A stretch of 64,000 nt of DNA, from positions 2,356,001 through 2,420,000 of the forward strand of contig NZ_CP013232.1 in assembly GCF_001584145.1 (NCBI RefSeq). Direction: 5' to 3'. The first letter of the stretch is position 1, and each line of letters starts with the position of its first letter. The notes below the pieces were generated by a model that worked only from the letters and a program-made list of their open reading frames with translations, did no database searches and was not told the origin of the DNA. The position numbers and the translations under genes are program-made. This document shows, piece by piece, positions 56,822 through 64,000 of this stretch. The stretch is from Collimonas fungivorans. Its GTDB lineage: Bacteria > Pseudomonadota > Gammaproteobacteria > Burkholderiales > Burkholderiaceae_D.

Positions 56822-58966
56822 TTGTCTGCCAATTTAAAATTAAAAAGGCGAATTCACGCGAGTTATTTCGAAGCGGTTCTTTTGCGCCATACGTACCAAG
56901 AATTTAATTTGAACGAAGGACTTCAATTGGGGAAATTTACTAAATCCGTTCAGGATGGGGAAATACCTGGGCCGCTTCGTACTGAATTCAAGGTCAAACA
57001 GTGGCGCGCCAAATATGCCCTCCTTGACGAGGGGGATGACGATGATCGCAGCTTGTTCGATGCTGGTTTGATGATTCACGATAAGGCTGATCACATTCGA
57101 TCGAATCTAAAGGTAACTTTCTCAGAGAATTTTCGCGCGACAACAAAAATTCGGGCATTTGCTGCCCTTGCAAACTACAACTACTGTAGGCTTATCGAAC
57201 TCACACACGAAGCATTCTCCAACGCGGCGGCTAAGCAGCGGGAGCTAGATCCCGACGCACCTATAATGATGCACGAACTTGTCGCACTCAAGCTAAAGCT
57301 CGCGGTTGGAGCCGAATTCGGGCCGGATGAAATCGTCCAGGCTATGGTGGACGGTATGGAGGTCCCTCTCAAACGGATTCTCGAGAAAAATCCCAATTTG
57401 TCCGGTAATCCAGAGTTTGCAAAGCTGGACTGGGACGATATGTCGCTTGATTTTAACTTGGGCAATCTGTGGGCTCATATCGAAGGACTGTGGGACGATT
57501 GTCTATGGAATAAATATATTCCAACGCAAAAAGGTCGGGCAACAAAATTTGCCCCGAAGGAGGATATTTGGCAGCTTCGCTATGTTGTAAGTAGAGTCCG
57601 GTTCAATAGCTTAGCTCGTGAGTTTGCTATGTATTCTCTTAAATTTCAAAAGAATCTGATTTACAGGGGCGTACTAAAGTTGCTCGCGCCAATGAATGTT
57701 AAAGCGCTTTCGAAAGATGGGCGGCGCCAGGTGATTCAAATGTCTGCCTTTGATCCTGGATCAAGCGATATAGACTGGTTGCTGACGATGCGAGCGTACG
57801 CAAGTGAACCTTATTACAAAGAGCTTTTGCAGGAACCTCAAGCGAAACTTTTCGGCGCAACTCTCGATCATGTGTTGGTGGCTTGGGGCGTTGTGAGTCG
57901 AGCATCTTCTGTTCTTCGAAAAGGTCTGGCCCTACGCAAGGTGGAAATTGGGGAAGAAGCAGAGACTTGGTTACCTACCTATGCTTCGGTACTACAAGTT
58001 CCAGCATTAGTTCGAGCTGTCTCTATCGCTTGTGGTATTGACCTTTCTCGAAGTAAAGCGCTCATCGATTTCTTCATGTTTCACGGAAAATCCGATCAAG
58101 AGCTTTGGGCACAACCTTTACTTCCCGTCAGCAAGGATGCCGTGATCCCCATATTCGCCACGACTTCTTCACCCAACTTGCGACGCCTCGTCGATGTCTG
58201 GATGAAACAGCTTGGTGTGGATCTAAGCCTGCGTGGACCTGCATTCGAAGAACACATTAGAGCAACTATCCGCACAAACATTGCGCAATCACCAATGTTA
58301 AGTGCATCTAAATGCCTAGAGCGTGGTGTCAAGTTTACTGCACCGAATGAGCGTGAAGAGGAGATCGACTTCGTCGCAATGATAGGGAATATAGTAATTG
58401 TTGGGGAGGTTAAGTGTTTTCTGGATCCTGCAGAGGCCAAGCAAACGGCCATGCATCGAATGAAAGTCATTGATGCGGTAACGCAGGTTCGCAGAAAGGC
58501 CGATACTGTTCGCGAGCATAAGGAAGCTTTTCGTGTACGTGCTTTTCAACTTGGACTGGAGCTCCCAGTCCAATTCGACGTTTTGCCAATTGTTGTGCTG
58601 AACTCAGCAATCCATTGTGGTTTTGCGGTTGACGGTGTTCCAATTGTGGATGAGCACATTCTCGGGGTTTTTTTTCGAGGGGAATTGGTTGAGATGGCCA
58701 TCAGTGGATCTGACGGCGAATTGACAACTGTCAAGAAACGCGTGCTTTACAGTTCAATTACGGAAGCAGCAGAGTCTGCTGCTAACTATTTTTCCTTCCC
58801 ACCTCAAATGGAGATGCTTCTGGCCGGGGTCGGAAAACGTTGGGTGCCCATACCAGCAGTCGGCGAAGCCGATTGGGACGCACAATTTTTGGCGTTAGAA
58901 TGCGTTCCAAAGCTGCCGCCATCATACAGAGAAGAGGCTACGCTTGCTGGTCTGAATGTCAACTAA
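56822..58966 (+). CDS. Large protein with a PD-(D/E)XK-like nuclease signature, unknown family
   Basis: A 714-residue soluble protein. Near the C-terminus EREEEIDFVAM (Asp about 516) and IVIVGEVKC (E529-x-K531) have the spacing and hydrophobic strands of the PD-(D/E)XK core, here with the D-x12-E-x-K arrangement. The first about 480 residues are helical and unassigned. The start is a TTG directly abutting a GGAGG; a stop lies seven codons upstream, so the N-terminus is uncertain. It is the last full gene before the integrase remnant, a usual place for defence cargo. The protein could be a restriction-type defence nuclease; this is inferred. Confidence 0.6.
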   Translation: MSANLKLKRRIHASYFEAVLLRHTYQEFNLNEGLQLGKFTKSVQDGEIPGPLRTEFKVKQWRAKYALLDEGDDDDRSLFDAGLMIHDKADHIRSNLKVTFSENFRATTKIRAFAALANYNYCRLIELTHEAFSNAAAKQRELDPDAPIMMHELVALKLKLAVGAEFGPDEIVQAMVDGMEVPLKRILEKNPNLSGNPEFAKLDWDDMSLDFNLGNLWAHIEGLWDDCLWNKYIPTQKGRATKFAPKEDIWQLRYVVSRVRFNSLAREFAMYSLKFQKNLIYRGVLKLLAPMNVKALSKDGRRQVIQMSAFDPGSSDIDWLLTMRAYASEPYYKELLQEPQAKLFGATLDHVLVAWGVVSRASSVLRKGLALRKVEIGEEAETWLPTYASVLQVPALVRAVSIACGIDLSRSKALIDFFMFHGKSDQELWAQPLLPVSKDAVIPIFATTSSPNLRRLVDVWMKQLGVDLSLRGPAFEEHIRATIRTNIAQSPMLSASKCLERGVKFTAPNEREEEIDFVAMIGNIVIVGEVKCFLDPAEAKQTAMHRMKVIDAVTQVRRKADTVREHKEAFRVRAFQLGLELPVQFDVLPIVVLNSAIHCGFAVDGVPIVDEHILGVFFRGELVEMAISGSDGELTTVKKRVLYSSITEAAESAANYFSFPPQMEMLLAGVGKRWVPIPAVGEADWDAQFLALECVPKLPPSYREEATLAGLNVN

Positions 58967-59009
58967 GTGTTCGACGCATGCATTGCGACGGGTCTTCAGA
59001 TAGAAGACC

Positions 59010-59237
59010 GTGTTGGGCTCGCCACCCGTATCGCTAAACTTTCGTTGGCATGATTTGCGACACACTTGGGCAAGTTGGCACGTTCAGCGTGGGACGCCGC
59101 TGCATGTATTAAAAGAACTAGGGGGATGGGAAACGATGGAAATGGTACAGCGATACGCGCATCTGTCAGCTGATCATCTGGCGCAATGGGTGCAGTCTGT
59201 TAGCAATGATGGCTGTAATTTGGCTGTAGTAGGGTGA
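59010..59237 (+). pseudogene. Tyrosine recombinase/integrase, C-terminal remnant
   Basis: Seventy-five codons: FRWHDLRHTWASWHVQRG has the catalytic His-x-x-Arg, KELGGWETMEMVQRYAHL has the second-box Trp position and the nucleophilic Tyr, and the tail ADHLAQWVQSVSNDGCNLAV equals the remnant at 45676-45738. The N-terminal and core domains are missing. The last codons touch the att region. Confidence 0.88.
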
Positions 59238-59246
59238 TGTAAACCA

Positions 59247-59279
59247 GAAAGGGGTTGCAAGATTTCTCTTGCAACCCCT
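59247..59279 (-). terminator. tRNA-Arg terminator
   Basis: GGGGTTGCAAG (59251-59261) pairs with CTTGCAACCCC (59269-59279); on the minus strand it is followed by TTTCTGG. Confidence 0.85.
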
Positions 59280-59287
59280 TGAATTAC

Positions 59288-59364
59288 TGGTGCGGCTGGC
59301 AGGAATCGAACCCACGACCCCTTGGTTCGTAGCCAAGTACTCTATCCAGCTGAGCTACAGCCGC
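59288..59364 (-). tRNA. tRNA-Arg (anticodon ACG)
   Basis: The reverse strand folds into a full cloverleaf of 77 bases with encoded CCA: acceptor GCGGCTG/CAGCCGC, D-arm GCTC...GAGT, anticodon stem CTTGG/CCAAG around CTACGAA (anticodon ACG, read as ICG), and T-loop TTCGATT. It is the integration target of both elements. Confidence 0.95.
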
Positions 59365-59655
59365 GAAAAACAAAATTATATATTAGCTTTGTTAATTTTG
59401 GAAGAGGAAAATATCGTAAAACCTGATATTTCTTCTCGCTCACAGAGGTAAAACACTTTTTCTGCTTGCTCTCAACCAAGTCCGCTACTATGCCATAGGT
59501 ATTGCATATTGGGAAGCTTTATTTGTGTTCTGATTGTGTTTAAGCTCAGACTATTTTGCTCTCCCTTATCCCGATGTCATAGGGAGCAGCGCATTTCATC
59601 GGATGATATAATCAAACAATAATCATTATCATTTATAGTTCGAAAGGTTGATTGC
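59365..59655. other. Spacer between tRNA-Arg and the iron operon
   Basis: No gene visible. The first part is AT-rich and the last part holds a Fur-like site. Confidence 0.5.
59612..59630. promoter_or_regulatory. Fur-box-like site upstream of ftrA
   Basis: The last twelve bases ATAATCATTATC equal the right part of the Fur consensus, and the adjacent bases add TCATT; overall 14 of 19 positions match. It lies 25 bases before the ftrA start, as expected for iron repression. Confidence 0.6.
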
Positions 59656-60198
59656 ATGAATGTGAAATTGCTTACGGCTGCCGTGCTTGTTTCTTTTGGG
59701 GTTGCCGGCGCCGCAATGGCCGCCGAATATCCGATCGGCAAGCAGCAGATCATGAACGGCCTCGAAGTCGCAGCGGTTTACCTGCAGCCGATCAAGATGG
59801 AGCCGGAAGGCATGATGCGCAAGGCAGAGCTGTCGGACATCCACGTCGAAGCCGATATCCATGCCGTGAAAGACAATCCTAACGGTTTCGCCGAGGGCGA
59901 CTGGATGCCGAACCTGGTCATCTCTTACGAATTCAGCAAAGCCGGTTCGACCCAGGTCATCAAGGGCGACATGATGCCGATGGTGGCCAGCGACGGTCCG
60001 CACTACGGTGACAACGTCAAGCTGGCAGGGCCGGGAAAATACACGCTGAAGATGATCATTTCGCCGCCGTCGGCTAATGTCGGCGCGCATTTTGGCCGCC
60101 ATGTCGACAAGGAAACCGGTGTCGGCGCCTGGTTCAAGCCGTTCACGGTGGTCAATGAGTTCACCTTTGCCGGAGTCGGTAAAAAAGGCGGATATTGA
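59656..60198 (+). CDS. ftrA: Periplasmic iron-binding protein, P19/FtrA family
   Basis: A 180-residue periplasmic protein (signal peptide ending AMA-AE). It carries the Tpd/P19 hallmarks: VAAVYLQPIKMEP, ADIHVEADIHAVKDNPNGF, GDMMPMVASDGPHYG and AHFGRHVDKETGVGAW, supplying Met/His ligands for copper and iron. In Bordetella and Brucella FtrA takes up ferrous iron at acidic pH together with FtrB-D. Its stop overlaps the next ATG (TGATG). Confidence 0.9.
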   Translation: MNVKLLTAAVLVSFGVAGAAMAAEYPIGKQQIMNGLEVAAVYLQPIKMEPEGMMRKAELSDIHVEADIHAVKDNPNGFAEGDWMPNLVISYEFSKAGSTQVIKGDMMPMVASDGPHYGDNVKLAGPGKYTLKMIISPPSANVGAHFGRHVDKETGVGAWFKPFTVVNEFTFAGVGKKGGY

Positions 60199-60581
60199 TG
60201 CAGCAGAAACGCACGCCCATGAAATTCTCATCGCAGACCATGGCCATGGCAGCCGGCAAAGTGCGCGGCATATTTGCTGCCGGCGCGATGCTGGCGGCGA
60301 CGGTTTCGATGGCCGCCGATTTGCCGACCTTCAAGCTGGAAATGAAGGACGGCGTACTCAATCCGGCGCGGATCATGGTTCCTGCCGGCCAGAAAATAAA
60401 AATCGAGGTCCACAACACCGGGCAATCGGCGGTTGAATTTGAAAGCGTCCAGCTGCGCAAGGAAAAAGTGTTGGCGCCGGGCGCGCAGTCGTTTGTGGTG
60501 ATCGCGCCGCTGCAGCCGGGCGAATACAAGTTTTTCGATGATTTTCATGCGCAGGCGCAGGGTGTGATTGTCGCTAAATAA
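60198..60581 (+). CDS. ftrB: Cupredoxin-domain protein, FtrB
   Basis: A 127-residue exported protein (signal peptide ending near residue 40, VSMA-AD). The rest is a cupredoxin_1/EfeO-type domain (FKLEMKDGVLNPARIMVPAGQKIKIEVHNTG...APLQPGEYKFFDDFHAQ), thought to oxidise Fe(II) to Fe(III) for the permease. ATG at 60198 overlaps the ftrA stop. Confidence 0.88.
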   Translation: MQQKRTPMKFSSQTMAMAAGKVRGIFAAGAMLAATVSMAADLPTFKLEMKDGVLNPARIMVPAGQKIKIEVHNTGQSAVEFESVQLRKEKVLAPGAQSFVVIAPLQPGEYKFFDDFHAQAQGVIVAK

Positions 60582-60657
60582 GAGGCTGCCGCCGGCTGTT
60601 GCAATTGCTATTGTTATTGCCGGCGGCCCTTGTCATGGTTTGATGGAGTAACAAAAG

Positions 60658-61500
60658 ATGGGTCAGGTTTTGTTCATAGTCTGGCGCGAGAGCGTCGAGG
60701 CGTTGCTGGTAGTCGGCATTTTGCACGCGTGGCTGAGGAACGGCGGCGAAGCTGCGCGGCGCGGCTTGCCTTATCTGTGGAGCGGTGTTGGCGTCGGCAT
60801 CCTGGGCGCGATCGGCCTCGGTGCGGCGCTGCTGGGTTTCAGCGAGCTGCTGTCGGGCGATGCCCAGGATTATTTCCAGATCGTGATGGTGATACTGGCT
60901 GCAATATTGATCGTGCAGATGGTGTTCTGGATGCGCAAGCACGGCCGCACGCTCAAGCGCGAAATGGAAACCTCGCTCAGCGCCAACCTGCAAAGCGCCA
61001 ACTGGTGGGGCGTATTTGCGCTGGCGGCATTGGCGATCGCACGCGAAGGCAGCGAAACCGTGATCTTTCTTTACGGGCTGGGCCTGGCGGACAAGGGCGA
61101 CTCGGCCGGCGCGATGGTGCTGGCAGCGGCGCTCGGTTTTGCGCTGGCGTTCCTGACTTTCTATCTGCTGCAGCTCGGCGGCAAGATTTTTTCCTGGCGC
61201 CGCTTTTTCCAGGTCACCGAAATCATCTTGCTGTTCCTCGCCGCGGGATTGCTGCTGACCGGTATCGAACGCCTGATGTCGCTGGATCTCATCCCGACGC
61301 TGGTCGATCCGGTCTGGGACAGTTCACGCCTGCTCGACGACACGACTTCATTCGGCAACCTGGTTTCCACCCTGACCGGCTATCGTGCGCAACCTGCACT
61401 GATGAGCTTGCTGGTGTATGTGGCATATTGGGTAAGTGTATTGTTATTCCTCAAACGAGCCAGGCCGCAGCCGCAGTCAGTCACAGCCCCAGCCAAATAA
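60658..61500 (+). CDS. ftrC: High-affinity iron permease, FTR1/FtrC family
   Basis: A 280-residue inner-membrane protein with about seven hydrophobic segments. The two iron-binding R-E-x-x-E motifs are RESVEALLVVG (first helix) and AREGSETVIFLYG (fourth helix). It imports iron after oxidation by FtrB. The gene is 76 bases after ftrB and four bases before ftrD. Confidence 0.92.
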   Translation: MGQVLFIVWRESVEALLVVGILHAWLRNGGEAARRGLPYLWSGVGVGILGAIGLGAALLGFSELLSGDAQDYFQIVMVILAAILIVQMVFWMRKHGRTLKREMETSLSANLQSANWWGVFALAALAIAREGSETVIFLYGLGLADKGDSAGAMVLAAALGFALAFLTFYLLQLGGKIFSWRRFFQVTEIILLFLAAGLLLTGIERLMSLDLIPTLVDPVWDSSRLLDDTTSFGNLVSTLTGYRAQPALMSLLVYVAYWVSVLLFLKRARPQPQSVTAPAK

Positions 61501-61504
61501 ACCA

Positions 61505-62914
61505 ATGAATACTTGTGCAATTCCTCAAAAGCAAACGCGACTTTCCCGCACGGCTGACTGGATGCGGGACCATGCGAAGCTGATCCGCTGGGTGCAGTGG
61601 GGGATTGTGCTGGTGTACGGCTTCCTGATCCTGGTGCCGATCTTCCTGCCGCTGCCGGACGAGACTACGCACATCTGGTCGAACCTGACCCTGATCGCGC
61701 AATTCGCTTTCTGGGGGATCTGGTGGCCGTTCGTGCTGATCAGCATGGTGCTGATGGGGCGGGTCTGGTGCGGCGTGCTGTGCCCGGAGGGCGCGCTGAC
61801 CGAGTTCGCCAGCCGCCACGGGCTCGGCAAAGCCATTCCGCACTGGATGCGCTGGGGCGGCTGGCCGTTCGTGGCGTTTGCGCTGACCACCATCTACGGC
61901 CAGATGGTCAGCGTCTATCAATACCCTAAAGCGGTGCTGCTGGTGCTGGGCGGTTCTACCGCCGGCGCCATCGTGGTCGGTTACCTGTATGGCCGCGACA
62001 AGCGTGTCTGGTGCAAATACCTGTGCCCGGTGAATGGCGTGTTCGGCTTGCTGGCCAAGCTGGCGCCGTTCCACTATAAAGTCAATGAAACTGCCTGGCG
62101 CGCTTCCTATGGCACCCACAGCCATACGCAAGGGCGTACCGTGATTCCCGTCAATTGCGCGCCGCTGGTGCCGCTGCGGGCCATGAAGGGTGCCGCCGAT
62201 TGCCATATGTGCGGACGCTGCAGCGGCCATCGCGACGCCATCGAACTGAGCTGGCGCGCGCCGACCGAGGAAATCGTCCAGCATGGCGAGCAGCACAACA
62301 ACCTGTGGGAAAGCGCGCTGGCCTTGTACGGCCTGATGGGGATCGCCATCGGCGCCTTCCACTGGTCGGCCAGCCCCTGGTTCGTGCAGGTCAAGCAAGC
62401 GATCGCGACCTGGCTGATCGACCGCGACATCATGTGGCCCTTCGATACGCATGCGCCGTGGTGGGTGTTCACCAATTATCCGGCGCAGAACGATGTCTTC
62501 AGCTGGCTCGACGGCAGCCTGGTGATCGCCTACATCCTGATCACCGGGCTGGTGCTCGGCACCGCGCTGACGTTGCTGTTCGCATTGAGCAGCCGCATGC
62601 TCGGAGGCTGGGACCGCAAGCGTTTCAACCACCTGGTGCAATCCACCATCCCGCTAGCCGGCTGCGGCGTGTTTGTCGGCTTGTCGGCCACCACCATCAG
62701 CCTGCTGCGCGGCGAACATCTGCCGGTATTCTGGGCCAACGACTTGCGCGCCATCCTGCTGATTGCGACCACCTTGTGGAGCGTGTGGCTGGCCTGGCGT
62801 GTCACCGGCCGTTATACCAGCTCGCCGGCGCGCCGCCTGCTGAGCATGGCGCCGGTGATTGCCGGCCTGGCGCTGGTCAACTTTGCCTGGCTGCTGATGT
62901 TCTGGTTGTGGTGA
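61505..62914 (+). CDS. ftrD: 4Fe-4S membrane protein FtrD
   Basis: A 469-residue NapH/polyferredoxin-like inner-membrane protein with about ten hydrophobic segments. Cluster-binding motifs are MGRVWCGVLCPEGAL, CKYLCPVNGVFG and CHMCGRCSG. It probably passes electrons during FtrABC transport. The ATG at 61505 is four bases after the ftrC stop; the frame is open farther upstream inside ftrC but without support. Confidence 0.88.
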   Translation: MNTCAIPQKQTRLSRTADWMRDHAKLIRWVQWGIVLVYGFLILVPIFLPLPDETTHIWSNLTLIAQFAFWGIWWPFVLISMVLMGRVWCGVLCPEGALTEFASRHGLGKAIPHWMRWGGWPFVAFALTTIYGQMVSVYQYPKAVLLVLGGSTAGAIVVGYLYGRDKRVWCKYLCPVNGVFGLLAKLAPFHYKVNETAWRASYGTHSHTQGRTVIPVNCAPLVPLRAMKGAADCHMCGRCSGHRDAIELSWRAPTEEIVQHGEQHNNLWESALALYGLMGIAIGAFHWSASPWFVQVKQAIATWLIDRDIMWPFDTHAPWWVFTNYPAQNDVFSWLDGSLVIAYILITGLVLGTALTLLFALSSRMLGGWDRKRFNHLVQSTIPLAGCGVFVGLSATTISLLRGEHLPVFWANDLRAILLIATTLWSVWLAWRVTGRYTSSPARRLLSMAPVIAGLALVNFAWLLMFWLW

Positions 62915-63093
62915 ATTTCCATCATTTGCCGGAATTTTGTCGCAGTTCTGTCAACTTCTGGTCGATACCCCGGGCGTTAGTGCGTAAAATGAGGGTTGTT
63001 ATCCCGTCTATATTTGTCTTGTCGCCTTCTGTCGAAATGGGGCGGTGACGGCGGCGGGGAAGCCTTCTCCAACTCTAGCCTACGTTTCCTATC

Positions 63094-64000
63094 ATGGTCC
63101 GCCCACGCTTTTTGCCCGACAACTTCACGTTGTTGCTGGTCACCACGGTTCTGGTCGCCAGCCTGTTCCCGGCCAAAGGCCAGGTCGCGGTCTCTTTCAA
63201 CCTGATCACCACGCTGGCCATCGGCCTGCTGTTTTTCCTGCATGGCGCCAAGCTGTCGCGCGAGGCGGTGGTGCAGGGCGCGCTGCACTGGCGCCTGCAC
63301 CTGACGGTGCTGCTGGCCACGTTCGCCCTGTTCCCGCTGCTGGGCCTGGTATTCAAGCCGCTGCTGCTGCCGCTGGTGACGCCTGACCTGTACCTCGGCA
63401 TCCTGTTCCTGTGCACCTTGCCGTCCACCGTGCAATCCTCGATCGCGTTTACTTCGGTGGCGCGCGGCAACGTGCCTGCCGCGGTGTGCAGTGCATCGGC
63501 GTCCAACTTGCTTGGCATCTTCCTGACGCCGGTGCTGGTCGGGCTGGTGGTGGTGACGCATGCCCAGGGCAAGGGTTCTTTCGATTCCATCCTGAATATC
63601 GTGATGCAGCTGCTGCTGCCTTTTGTCGCCGGCCAGATCGCCCGCCGCTGGATCTGCAAGTGGCTGGACAAGCACAAGATCATCCTGAAGATGGTGGACC
63701 AGGGCTCGATCCTGCTGGTGGTCTACACCGCATTCAGCGAAGCCGTGGTGCAGGGCTTGTGGCAGGAACTGCCGCCGTTGTCGCTGGTCGGCCTGATTGT
63801 GGTGGTGGCGCTGCTGCTGTTCGCGATGCTGAGCATCGCCACCTGGGTCAGCCGCCGCCTGGGCTTCAGCAAGGAAGATGAAATCACGATTGTGTTTTGC
63901 GGCTCGAAGAAGAGCCTGGCGAGCGGCGTGCCGATGGCGAAAGTCTTGTTTGCCGGGCACACCGTCGGCATGATCGTTTTGCCCCTGATGCTGTTCCACC
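63094..64000 (+). CDS. Bile acid:sodium symporter family (YfeH-like) transporter, 3' end outside window
   Basis: The frame is open from ATG 63094 to the window end, 302 codons without a stop, preceded by a TAG at 63076. It gives a membrane protein with many helices: FLPDNFTLLLVTTVLVASLF, LGILFLCTLPSTVQSSIAF, ASNLLGIFLTPVLVGL and CGSKKSLASGVPMAKVLF, which are the SBF-like/BASS landmarks. Substrate unknown. The gene is 179 bases after ftrD. Confidence 0.85.
   Translation, partial: MVRPRFLPDNFTLLLVTTVLVASLFPAKGQVAVSFNLITTLAIGLLFFLHGAKLSREAVVQGALHWRLHLTVLLATFALFPLLGLVFKPLLLPLVTPDLYLGILFLCTLPSTVQSSIAFTSVARGNVPAAVCSASASNLLGIFLTPVLVGLVVVTHAQGKGSFDSILNIVMQLLLPFVAGQIARRWICKWLDKHKIILKMVDQGSILLVVYTAFSEAVVQGLWQELPPLSLVGLIVVVALLLFAMLSIATWVSRRLGFSKEDEITIVFCGSKKSLASGVPMAKVLFAGHTVGMIVLPLMLFH

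Larger units (their letters stand above)
45841..59331. mobile_element. Integrated element 2 at tRNA-Arg (defence/T6SS cargo)
   Basis: It is bounded by att copy 2 and the intact tRNA gene. It carries the OLD-like gene, GGTAAC cluster, backbone halves, unknown operon, SOS-controlled operon, VgrG copy 2 with toxin-like cargo, a nuclease candidate and an integrase remnant. Base composition is mostly lower in GC than the core. Confidence 0.75.

Noticed and set aside
62977..63999. A 340-codon minus-strand frame rich in His, Gln and Arg
   Set aside because: It is the reverse of a clear membrane transporter gene; the odd composition is what antisense of Leu/Val codons gives.

Overview
The window looks like a betaproteobacterial chromosome, most likely an Oxalobacteraceae member close to Collimonas. 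This is inferred from gene content and order (dinG-ppx, bamD-rluD-pgeF-phaC-phaB-phaR-rimO, mfd-ispD-ispF, envZ-ompR, ftrABCD) and from the GC-rich coding sequence, not from a database search.

Layout. Positions 1-29000 are ordinary core genome: a 3'-truncated view of a DinG-type helicase, exopolyphosphatase, an ABC binding protein, a histone-H1-like Lys/Ala/Pro protein, a three-gene lipid/envelope operon, redox genes, bamD, rluD, pgeF, the PHB genes phaC-phaB-phaR, rimO, a cystathionine-lyase-like enzyme, serB, mfd, ispDF and an OmpR/EnvZ pair. Positions 29466-37218 form an orphan type VI secretion (T6SS) effector module: VgrG, DUF4123 adaptor, lipoprotein (candidate immunity), DUF2235 lipase (Tle1-like), PAAR tip, and a membrane protein resembling a ketosynthase. 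No T6SS structural genes are present.

Positions 37.4-59.36 kb are accessory DNA. An intact tRNA-Arg(ACG) gene lies at 59288-59364 (minus strand). Its 3' 44 bases recur exactly at 45797-45840 and 37411-37454, each preceded by a copy of the tRNA terminator. This reads as two tandem integrations into one tRNA gene. Each ends on the right with the decayed 3' end of the same tyrosine integrase, and each carries the same noncoding backbone (GTTACC/GGTAAC repeats, then a TGCGTCA-containing block). Element 1 (37455-45840) carries a complete ribitol uptake and catabolism operon (AraC regulator, CUT2 ABC transporter, ribitol dehydrogenase, FGGY kinase) and a relic of a phage baseplate gene. Element 2 (45841-59331) carries a frameshifted OLD-family nuclease, a dense GGTAAC repeat cluster, a membrane protein, an unrecognised three-gene operon, a LexA-box-controlled operon ending in an SRAP gene with an in-frame amber codon, a second VgrG with a linked L,D-transpeptidase-like candidate toxin and candidate immunity protein, and a 714-residue protein with a PD-(D/E)XK-like signature. 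The best places for new biology are the three-gene operon (49618-51145), the 714-residue nuclease candidate (56822-58966) and the repeat cluster (48199-48472).

To the right of the tRNA, core-like sequence resumes with a Fur-box-preceded ferrous iron operon ftrABCD (59656-62914) and the start of a bile acid:sodium symporter family gene cut by the window edge.
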